A DNA stretch of 10,866 bases from the NCBI GenBank assembly GCA_023417655.1, contig JAEZFD010000025.1, forward strand, positions 1 through 10,866, written 5' to 3'. Made by a program: the position numbers and the translations under genes. Shown here in pieces: positions 1 through 7,800 of this stretch (position 1 is the stretch's first letter; the number at the start of each line of letters is the position of its first letter). Source of the stretch: Planctomycetota bacterium. GTDB lineage: Bacteria > Planctomycetota > Planctomycetia > Planctomycetales > Planctomycetaceae. The notes below the pieces were generated by a model. The model was not told where the DNA came from, ran no database searches, and was given only the letters and a program-made list of their open reading frames with translations.

Positions 1-150
1 GTGTATCCGAGCGGTGCTTCCCTGCGAACTACAGCAGGGCCAGAAGAGTCGAAAGCAAAGAGAGAGTGTATCCGAGCGGTGCTTCCCTGCGAACTACAGC
101 AATTCCAGCTCGCGGATCGGTTCCAGGAAAGTGGATCCGAGAACTACAGC
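1..150. CRISPR. End of a CRISPR-like array: 2 full repeats, 1 deleted repeat, 2 spacers
   Basis: A 36-base unit beginning GTGTATCCGAGCGG and ending GAACTACAGCA occurs identically at 1-36 and 66-101. A third copy at 131-150 keeps both ends (one T-to-G change near its start) but has lost 15 internal bases. The three copies start at an exact 65-base period. The two intervals (37-65 and 102-130) are both 29 bases and unrelated to each other, which argues against a simple tandem duplication and for repeat-spacer structure. A decayed last repeat is typical of the trailer end, so the leader and any cas genes would lie left of the window. Ends resembling TGTAG...CTACA and the 36/29 spacing recall type II-C arrays, but that is only a resemblance. 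No cas gene is in view, and three units are few, so this could still be another interspersed repeat. Confidence 0.55.
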
Positions 151-199
151 GCCCACGGATGACATGTTTAGAGGCGGGGTAAACGGCATTTCTGTGGCT

Positions 200-243
200 A
201 AAAAAAGAGTATACCCCGCCGCCTCTGCGGCGGCGGGGTATAC
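200..243 (-). terminator. Intrinsic terminator of the serine recombinase gene
   Basis: Read on the minus strand, a perfect 15-bp GC-rich stem (arms 229-243 and 209-223, starting GTATACCCCGCCGCC on the plus strand) closes a 5-base loop. It is followed two bases later by seven consecutive T (206 down to 200). It starts 13 bases after the recombinase stop codon. This is the classic rho-independent arrangement, and its orientation matches that gene only. Confidence 0.85.
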
Positions 244-256
244 CTGCGAGGATCAA

Positions 257-2443
257 TCAGGATGACCTCTGATTTTTGAGACGCAGTTCCCGACGGTGTT
301 GGCGACCGTCAGGAATTGGGAGTCCCCGAGAACGGAACCAGTATTGGATTGCATGCGTGACGTCGTTTCGGTCGATGTTCAAGCGTGAGGCAATCTCCTG
401 CATGGAGAGCTGCTGATCCCAGAGTGTTTTCACCGGTCCCGACAGTAGTTCCGCAACTCCGGGAACCGAGGTTTTCTGCTGCAGCGTGTGGCGGCGTTGG
501 CGACCATCAGGCAGTTCTCGACCTTCCTCTGCGAAAGACAGTTTCAGCTGCTTGGTCACCCAGGCTTTGGAGCGCTGCAACTGCTCCGCAATCTGGACCG
601 AAAGCAGTCCCTCTTCGTAGAGCTGTCTCGCCTGCTTGCGAAGTTCGGAAACCTCGTCTGGTGGAACGAAGTCCAAGGTGATGACCGACTCTCTCATGTC
701 AGTTCTCTCTTGCGCGTCATCCCCCTGAGAGTATGGCAGCTGAAGTGCCGCACCGATCGTCTGCACATCCAGTCGGACGGTTCCTCGCCAGAAAAAGGAC
801 TTTCGCCCCGGACGGGGAAGCCGTTCCATGACGATCTTTCCCCCGACGAGAGCCCGGAGAGCCGTCGTCGCCGCAGGGGTGCGGCTGTGGAGCGTTTCAC
901 CAAGGTGAGCGAGCTGTTCTCGGAGCCATGCTTTGGTGGGAGCCCTTGGATTCTGTGCAGCGCTCGCCTGCAGTTTTTTCAGACGCTGACGGAGTTCGAT
1001 CTTCTGCTCCTGACGCTCAGCGCGCCGCTGCGCGAGATCCGGAGAGTCATCACCGCTTTCAACCCGGTCCAAGAGCCGCTGAAGTCTCCGATCGACCTCT
1101 TCCAGTTGCTGCTCCACGTTTTGGATTTCAATGGGCACCGTGCTGCAATAGGCCCGCCAGGATTGCTGGCAAGATTCCCAGACGGTCTGGAACCAAGCCT
1201 CCTCCTGCAGAATGCTCGCTCCGAGTGCGTTGAGGATCATCTTTTCGGCCAGTTGCTGAGGTAGCTGGGTTTTGCAGCGACAGAGTCCCTTCTGATGTCC
1301 GGGACAAAAGAGGAACTTTTTCTTGTAACCCGTGATGGCAAGGCGGCGCTGGCATTCCGCACATTCGAATAGTCCAGAAACCAAGTGTGACGGATTGCCG
1401 AATTTGGCGCTAGAAGAGGAGCCGCGGAGTTGACCCTTGTCGCTCCGCGGCTGCGCCCAACAGCGGGCCTGTTGCTGAAGAATCTCTTGGGCAAGAGCGA
1501 AGGTTTCATCATCGACCACCCGAAGTTTCGGCAATGATCGTGTCCATTGGGCACAGTCTTCATCGGAGCGAGGTTCGTGCCGAATGTCTCCAGATTGGGG
1601 ATCGCGCACGTTCTTGCTCTCTCCCCAGGGCCAGATGCCAATGTACTTTCGGTTCTGCAGCAGGCCGACAACTAAATGATGGTCCCAATCGGGCGTTGTG
1701 GCTCTCCGGTCTTTGGGAACATTGTTTTTATTGAGCTCTCGCACGATCCAGCGAATGGTTCTTCTTTCTCTGACGAACCATTCGAATATCTGCCGCACCC
1801 AGTTTGCCTCGTCCGCATTTATCACATATCGCATTCGAGGCTTCGGCTCGCGACCGCGTCGCTTAACGGCGGTGCCGGGAATGGCCTCGGATCCATAGCC
1901 GAAACACCAGTCTCCGACCGAGAAGCCTTCCAGCAACGCTCCCTCCTGTCCACGGAGGACATTCTGGCTCAACTCCTTCAAGTATTGCTCGTGGACCAGA
2001 GACATAAACGCGGCAATGAATTCCCAGCCGACCCGCTCCGAGTCGATGCCTTCGGTGAGGCTGATGAACCGTACATGATTCACATGGACCAGTTGTTTCA
2101 GCAGCGGCATCGTAATAATCGATTCCCTGGCAAGCCGGCTCAGGCTGAAGATGTACAGAACATTGAACTCCCCTTGCGATGCAGCCGCCAACAGGGCGTT
2201 CAACCCCTGTCGATTGCGTTTCGTGCCTGAGATTCTTTCGTCCGCAAATTCCAGATCGGGCAGGATGGTGTGCCCTTGCCCCTCTGCAAACTCTCGACAC
2301 CGTCGCTGCTGGTCCGATATACTTTCATCTCGTTGATGGTCCGAACTGAATCGTGCATAGCTCGCGGCCCGAGCTTGGGGCAGTTGCTGCTTCTGAGCCT
2401 TCAATTGCCGCTGACGACGGCGTGTTGTTGTGAGCGCGCTCAT
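257..2443 (-). CDS. Large serine recombinase (site-specific integrase), 728 aa
   Basis: A large serine recombinase, which integrates or excises a mobile element by cutting both att sites through a serine-DNA linkage. Visible order: N-terminal resolvase catalytic domain, about residues 26-165, with the YARFS motif (nucleophile Ser33) and the SLSRLARES arginine motif near 100-108; a 'Recombinase' DNA-binding domain, about 175-300; a zinc ribbon at 361-390 (CAEC...FCPGHQKGLCRC); a long Gln/Glu/Arg-rich coiled coil, about 440-495; and a C-terminal pair of helix-turn-helix units (about 611-651 and 677-717), each ending in LPDGRQ or IPDGRQ. The frame is open up to 2662, but the extra 73 residues are hydrophobic and unlike the family, so I chose the ATG at 2441-2443. 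No clear Shine-Dalgarno precedes it. All catalytic residues that I can identify are intact, so it may be active. Its element boundaries are not visible here. Confidence 0.9.
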   Translation of the reverse strand: MSALTTTRRRQRQLKAQKQQLPQARAASYARFSSDHQRDESISDQQRRCREFAEGQGHTILPDLEFADERISGTKRNRQGLNALLAAASQGEFNVLYIFSLSRLARESIITMPLLKQLVHVNHVRFISLTEGIDSERVGWEFIAAFMSLVHEQYLKELSQNVLRGQEGALLEGFSVGDWCFGYGSEAIPGTAVKRRGREPKPRMRYVINADEANWVRQIFEWFVRERRTIRWIVRELNKNNVPKDRRATTPDWDHHLVVGLLQNRKYIGIWPWGESKNVRDPQSGDIRHEPRSDEDCAQWTRSLPKLRVVDDETFALAQEILQQQARCWAQPRSDKGQLRGSSSSAKFGNPSHLVSGLFECAECQRRLAITGYKKKFLFCPGHQKGLCRCKTQLPQQLAEKMILNALGASILQEEAWFQTVWESCQQSWRAYCSTVPIEIQNVEQQLEEVDRRLQRLLDRVESGDDSPDLAQRRAERQEQKIELRQRLKKLQASAAQNPRAPTKAWLREQLAHLGETLHSRTPAATTALRALVGGKIVMERLPRPGRKSFFWRGTVRLDVQTIGAALQLPYSQGDDAQERTDMRESVITLDFVPPDEVSELRKQARQLYEEGLLSVQIAEQLQRSKAWVTKQLKLSFAEEGRELPDGRQRRHTLQQKTSVPGVAELLSGPVKTLWDQQLSMQEIASRLNIDRNDVTHAIQYWFRSRGLPIPDGRQHRRELRLKNQRSS

Positions 2444-3028
2444 CGCCGCCGGAGAAGATGATCTCGACCGGGACGAGCCGAGAAACAGGTGTGCTGATTT
2501 TGTGCTGAGACCAATGCTCAGCATCGCCAAACAACCATAAGTAATGAGAACCAGCCGGAGGGTGCTAAGGATATTCGCTATCAGGCATTGCGTCGCAAGT
2601 AGCGTCTTTAATACAGTTAATAAATCAGGGGACCGATAATCCCCCTCTCTCCGCTGAACCAAATGCCGTCAAGACATAACCCTTTGTCTTGACGGCATTT
2701 GTTCGTTTCTGGTGAGCCCTTCCTCGAGGTTTTGTGGCAGTCTTTGTGGCGTTTTGTAGCAGAGAAGTTCTCTGCCCTGTTCCTCGCCTGACCGTCCAAT
2801 CGCTTTCCCGGACGCCCTGACGCACTCCATCAGCAGTGCCCGTTGCAGGACGATTGCTGACCCGTCTTGCCCCCCGCTTTTCACTGGACGCTGCTCGCTG
2901 AGCCCTTGTGCCCGATGGCAATTCCCCTGGGGAACCGCAGCACCATTCTGGCGACCACGCAGTCTCACTTGACGTTCCTTTTCATCGAGCGTGAAACATC
3001 CCTTTCCATCTCTCAAACAGGTGACTTA
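2444..3028. other. Divergent intergenic region between two recombinase genes
   Basis: This 585-base gap separates the leftward serine recombinase from the rightward tyrosine recombinase, so promoters for both should lie here. I could not place a convincing -35/-10 pair for either. The outstanding structure is the inverted repeat at 2660-2701 (separate entry). Open frames cross the rest on both strands, including one of 115 codons on the minus strand, but none shows a recognisable domain or a start supported by a ribosome binding site. It may hold attachment-site or decayed coding sequence. Confidence 0.5.
2660..2701. repeat. Perfect 17-bp inverted repeat with 8-base loop
   Basis: The arm CAAATGCCGTCAAGACA (2660-2676) is repeated exactly in reverse complement at 2685-2701, with TAACCCTT between them. 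With one bulged C the stem extends by three more pairs (2656-2658 with 2702-2704). No proper T-run follows on either strand (the plus side is only moderately T-rich), so it is not a textbook terminator. Candidates are an operator or recombinase binding site, a transcription barrier between the divergent genes, or the remnant of a small palindromic element. Confidence 0.85.
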
Positions 3029-4408
3029 ATGGCTCGAAAAACGAAATCGTTCCGTGTCGGTCGCGTACGTGGCGACCTGCGCGGAAAAGTTTGGTATTTG
3101 ACCTATTTTGAATTGGGACAACGGCGACGTCCCAAGGTCGGTCCCGATCAGAGCGCAGCCAAACAGATGGCGGCTCAGATCAATGCGGAACTCGAATCCG
3201 GAACGACGGCAACGCTGAGTTTCCAAGCAGTCGCAATCGAATAGCTTCGACAGAAATGGCTGGAGCACCATGAGCATGTCGCTCGGTCTTCGGTGGCCAC
3301 GATCAATCGCTACCGCACCGCGACGAATCATCTCTTGGAGTTCACCAGGGCCTCCCGCATCCCACAACTGACCTCTCAGTTTCGTTCAGATCATGCCGAA
3401 TTGTTTGTGCGCTATCTGAGGAGGATCGAGGTCCATCCCAATGGGCAACCGAATGCGCCATTGCGGACATTGAGAGACAAGGGAATCCAGTTCATTCTGC
3501 AGACCTGTCGTTCCCTGTTTGCCTTCGCTGTCCAGAAGCGACATCTTCCCCCCTATGCGGACAATCCATTTTCGGCGCTGAACGTCGATCGGATGCAGAT
3601 CGAAAACGCCAAGCCAATTCGGCTGTTCACTCCGGATGAAGAACAGAAGTTTATACTGGCCTGTGATGAGTGGCAGTTTCCCCTGTTCCTGACATTGATG
3701 CTGACCGGGATGCGGCCAGGTGAATTGACTCATCTTCTGTTCCCGGAGGATACCGGGATAGAGTTTGACGAACTGGTGATTCGGAACCGTCCGGAACTGG
3801 GCTGGCAGATCAAGACGCGGCGGGAACGAGCGATTCCAGTTCATCCCGTTCTGCGACAGGTATTGAAAGTCACAACTCCATCACGATCTTCCGGTGTGCT
3901 GTTTCGGCGTCGCCGATTTCAGTCCGGTGGGATCAAACCGCTGTTGGAGGGAATGACATCGGAACAGTTCATCCGGGAAGCAGGAAGTCGGTTGGATGCA
4001 GCCAAGACGAATTCAGAGACGCCACTGACTCGGACGGCACAGTTGAAAACCCGCCGAACGGTCTGGGTGGATGCCGGAATCATTCGAACGGATCGGATCC
4101 GGAATGAACTCATCCAGGTCTGCGAGTCAGCCCAACTGGGGAGCTTCACTTCCCCGAAAATGTTGCGGCATCTGTTTGCGACGACCTTGCAGGATGCGAA
4201 TGTCGATCCGCTGATCCGCAGCGAATTGATGGGACATGCCACCGGAAATGACTCCCGGAAACAGCCGCTGGGCATGACCGGCGTGTATACCCATACCCGT
4301 CCGGAAACCAAGCGCCGCCAGTTGGAGGAGTCGCTGGAATCTCGCGTTGCGGTTGGGATTGCTGAAGAATGGTTGAGTCGTCGTCAAGAGAGCACGGTCT
4401 TCGAGTGA
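3029..4408 (+). pseudogene. Tyrosine recombinase (phage-type integrase) interrupted by an in-frame TAG
   Basis: Read straight through, this is one frame of 460 codons with a single internal stop, TAG at 3242-3244 (codon 72). The first 71 residues (from MARKTKSF) look like an N-terminal arm-binding domain (GKVWYLTYFELGQRRRPKVG). After the stop the same frame resumes without a gap as LRQKWLEHHEHVARSSV and a SAM-like core-binding region, then the catalytic domain. Catalytic features in read-through numbering: Arg229 in TGMRPGELTHL, Lys in IKTRRER, the K-M-L-R-H box at 377-381 (Lys where His is usual), His403 in LMGHATG, and nucleophile Tyr420 in GVYTHTRPE. One C-to-T change from CAG would explain the stop. 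A shorter product could start at GTG 3293, keeping the core-binding and catalytic parts but lacking the arm-binding domain. Amber suppression is an unlikely alternative. Confidence 0.85.
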
Positions 4409-4460
4409 TATACCCCATCCTTTGCTCCTCGGAATGATCGCTCAATTCAAGTGGATTTTG

Positions 4461-4506
4461 CCAGATGGACGGGCCCGTCAACGGTTACCGTCTGTCTGGC
4501 ATTTTT
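4461..4506 (+). terminator. Probable intrinsic terminator after the integrase
   Basis: CCAGATGGACGG (4461-4472) pairs with CCGTCTGTCTGG (4488-4499) over 12 positions when two G-U pairs are allowed, around a 15-base loop. Two bases later come five T (4502-4506). It lies about 50 bases past the integrase stop and would insulate the Mokosh operon from read-through. The loop is long and the T-run short, so strength is uncertain. Confidence 0.5.
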
Positions 4507-4805
4507 CCTTGAACTCGTGGAGATCACCAATCTATCCCCGACTGACTTGGCATCGAGCGAACTGAGTCTCAATTTTCCACCCAGACTTCGCTGCAACGTT
4601 CGCTCCCACGCCGGTTCAAAATTTCACGAAGCTCCGGTCGTGAACACCGATGCAATTTGTGGTTCACGGAAGGGTTCTTCGGGCGATGTGACCGATTCAG
4701 CCACTCCTTTTCGCATTGACGTTCAGTCTCATTTCTAGGGACGCATTAATCTGCTAGATTGATGATTGAACTATTTGCCGATCTGTTCCAGTTCACGTCG
4801 TCGGT

Positions 4806-4809
4806 GGAG
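4806..4809 (+). promoter_or_regulatory. Ribosome binding site supporting the mkoA start
   Basis: GGAG inside CGGTGGAGCG stands eight bases before the ATG at 4818, a normal spacing, and supports this start for the long frame. Confidence 0.55.
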
Positions 4810-4817
4810 CGCACTGA

Positions 4818-7800
4818 ATGAGTGCTGACAAGACTGTATTAAGCGGAAAGTATCGATTGCTCGGAAAGACATTTTCGGTCGCCGGTCCCGTGCGGTGTTG
4901 CGTCGGCATTGACGAGTTCGAAACTGCATTCCTTGTCAAATTGTGGCCCTACAGCACTGACGAACCAGACTCACTTCTCCGCGCCTTGTGGGATTCCGAA
5001 TTGCGCACACTCTACCGCGTCAGCAGTTCACCGGGCGCGGAAGAAACGATCCTAATCATTCGGGATGCACGACTGGATCGAGAAAATAAGGCGTTCGTGA
5101 TGATCCTGGAGTCTTCTGGGGCATCCGCCTACGACACGCTGAAGGGATTATTGGCTCGTCGCTCTACAATTCCGTGGTTGTCCAACCGCGATGCTGCGGC
5201 CCGTCGTGACATGTGGTCCGGCCTTGAGCGGTTGGCAAAAGGTTTGAGGCTGCTGCATCAACAGTATGTCTTGCACCGCAACTTGGTTCCCGAAACTATC
5301 TTTGTTGATGGAAGCCTCGGCACATCCTCGCTGCGTCTTGGCGGCTTCGAGTGGAGTTTGAGGCTTGGCGTTCCGCAAAGTGAAACGCCACCGGTTGGCT
5401 GGGCGACCCCACCAGAGCTATGCGGAACGAGTCAGCACGGCTATCGTCCGGAGACGGATTGGTACGCACTTGGAATGCTGGCCGCTCGTTGCTTTCTCAA
5501 TCTGGAGGACATTCCTGCCTCAGATCCAAAGCTTTTGCATGCGCAGGTATACGCCCAGGTTGAAAGGGCAACGAGTCAGCTATCCGATTTTGAACGGCGT
5601 TTCATTCTTCGTCTCATCGCGCCGGACTCTCGCGACCGCGTCTCACACAGCAGTGATATCTGCAGCGGAATCACCGATATTCTGGAATTGCTCGACTCAG
5701 GAGGCGATTCGCGAAATGCCGCGAGCGCGCTTGTCCTCGTGATCGATCCGAAATCCAACGACGCGCTCGTATCGCATTGCCAAGATGCGGGATTCAGCCC
5801 GAATCCTGATGATGCTACTGAGTCGTTCAACCCTCAGGATCAGATTCAAACGGCGAGTCTCGCATCGTTCATACAGAAAGACCTACGCAACGCGCAGCTT
5901 TATGCAATCCCGAACTCTGAGGTGCGCCTGCTTGTTGGCAACAACCTCGTGCTCCGCATTGCGAAGTTCCAAGACTACGATGATCAAGGAGAGCAGCGGG
6001 CAAGTTGGGATTTGGCGTTTTGTTTTGGCGTCGCGGAGCTCCGCAGGAACGCTGGTGGTGCAGCTTGCAAAGTGCTTCCTGAGGGAATCGTAGCAATCCG
6101 GACTCGTCGACAACTTGGAAAAGATCGCAACATTCGACAGCAGTCTCAAAGTTGGGAACCGTTTTTGCCCGTCATTGATCGAACGCAGCAATTGAGGGCG
6201 TCGCTGAATCGATTCCATGAGTTCATCCGCTGCACGAACCAACTTGAGTTGCTCATTCGCGATGCGGAAATCTTCGGGTATCAGCTGATCAAATATCGCG
6301 TTGACGATGACGGATTGGAGCACGCCACGATTCGCGAATCTGCCCGCCCGCGTGCTCCCTTCCGATTCTTCAAGATAGAAGGTGGGCTTCTAGAGTTCTT
6401 ACACCGGGAAATCGAGACTGCCAAACCATTCTGCCGCACGGTCGTGCTTACGCAAAACAATGAAGATGGCATGTACATTCCCGGCATTGAGCAGGCCGAG
6501 TGTTGGAAAGTCTATAGCTTTGCAGGCAATGAGGTCGAACTAATCCGCGGCCCAGGAGCGCAAAAGTACGGGAAACCTCCCGACATCGGAAGCATTCGCG
6601 GATTTGGCATGTTTGGTCAAGTCGCGTTGATTCGACGGCGAAAAAAAGCGATTGATCGATTGGAGGGGCATTCATACCTGCTCCGCTCGCTTTCGGCCCC
6701 CGGCCAAGTCTATATGGATACAGGTGAGACAACCTTACCTGTTGCGCTAGATCTCGATGAGGTCGACGAAGTCAAACAGACGGTGATGAAGGACATCCTT
6801 CGTGTTCGGCCCATATACGCTTTGCAGGGGCCGCCGGGCACTGGAAAAACCACCTTGGTGGCACATCTAGTACGCCAGATTCTCGAGGACGATCCTGTCG
6901 CGCAGATTCTGATCACCGCACAGGCACATGGCGCAGTAGATGTCTTGCGAACGAAAGTACGGAATGAGGCTTTTCACGACATTTCAGAGCGAGACCAACC
7001 TCTCGCAGTGCGACTGGGGCAGCATGACTCTGCGGACGATGAAGGATCGGTTGAATCCGTGTGTGTGCGGGTTTTGACCGAAGCGGTTCGCGCAATGCAA
7101 GAAACGTCCGTTCGATTGCCACTGCAGGACGAATGGCTTGTAGAATGCGAGAAGATGCTTCAAGACCTGCGGTCTGCTGGACACGAAACTGCGGCTCCCG
7201 ACTTCGTTGAGCTGGTTCGGCGTGGTGCAAACCTTACTTACTGCACAACTAGTGCAGGCGATCTTGAAGAGTTGGCCGAGCGTGCGCAGTCCTTTGACTG
7301 GTCGATAGTCGAGGAATCCGGAAAGGCACACGGTTTTGACCTCGCTCTTCCATTGCAGGCCGGTCATCGCTGGCTGTTGATCGGGGACCATAAACAGTTG
7401 CCCCCCTATAGAATTCGAGACTACCGAGATGGCATCGCCAATCTCGATGAAGCGGTTGCAGCTCTCAAGCGGTTGCCGGGGCGTTCCGCTAGTCTCATTG
7501 ATGCGAACTGGATGAGAGGATGGGACGATTCGACACCAGAGGAGCGTGACGAATTCAAGGACTATGCGCGCCGATGGATCGAAGTGTTTGAGCGTGCGTT
7601 TCAGTCCTGCCGCAAGGCACCCGGCGTGGAACGGATGACTTCGAGTGAGTCACCAGGTGCGGCGGCCGGGATGCTCTCCCATCAATACCGCATGCATCCA
7701 TCAATCGGCCACTTGATTTCCGAGGCGTATTACGAGAACAAGCTTGTTCACAAGACTCAGTCTGCGACAGGGGAACCGCTGCCGAAAATTACTCATCCCT

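Larger units (their letters stand above)
4409..4817. other. Intergenic region upstream of the Mokosh operon
   Basis: A 409-base gap between the interrupted integrase and mkoA. Its left part carries a likely terminator (4461-4506). The right part should contain the operon promoter; TTGACG at 4716-4721 is a possible -35, but no good -10 stands 16-18 bases after it. TTCACGA (4623-4629) and its inverse TCGTGAA (4638-4644) form an 8-base-spaced dyad, and GTTCACG recurs at 4662-4668, so an operator is possible. A 95-codon frame at 4451-4738 has no ribosome binding site, begins within the terminator hairpin and is not recognised, so I leave it unannotated. Confidence 0.5.

Noticed and set aside
488..1264. 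258-codon plus-strand frame
   Set aside because: It is antisense to the well-supported serine recombinase and shows no domain; such frames are common opposite GC-rich genes.
2444..2662. 73-residue N-terminal extension of the serine recombinase
   Set aside because: The extension is hydrophobic, unlike family members, and the ATG at 2441-2443 places the YARFS motif at a usual distance from the start.
2669..3016. 115-codon minus-strand frame in the gap between the recombinases
   Set aside because: It overlaps the palindrome, overlaps other open frames of equal quality, has no clear ribosome binding site and resembles no known family; decayed coding sequence remains possible.
4468..4479. 12-base perfect palindrome GACGGGCCCGTC
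   Set aside because: It overlaps the terminator stem and loop; a short GC-rich palindrome there needs no separate explanation.
4451..4738. 95-codon plus-strand frame before mkoA
   Set aside because: No ribosome binding site, it begins next to and runs through the terminator hairpin, and no domain is recognisable.
4716..4760. TTGACG plus TAGATT as an mkoA promoter
   Set aside because: The spacing is about 33 bases instead of 16-18, so the two do not form one sigma-70-type promoter.
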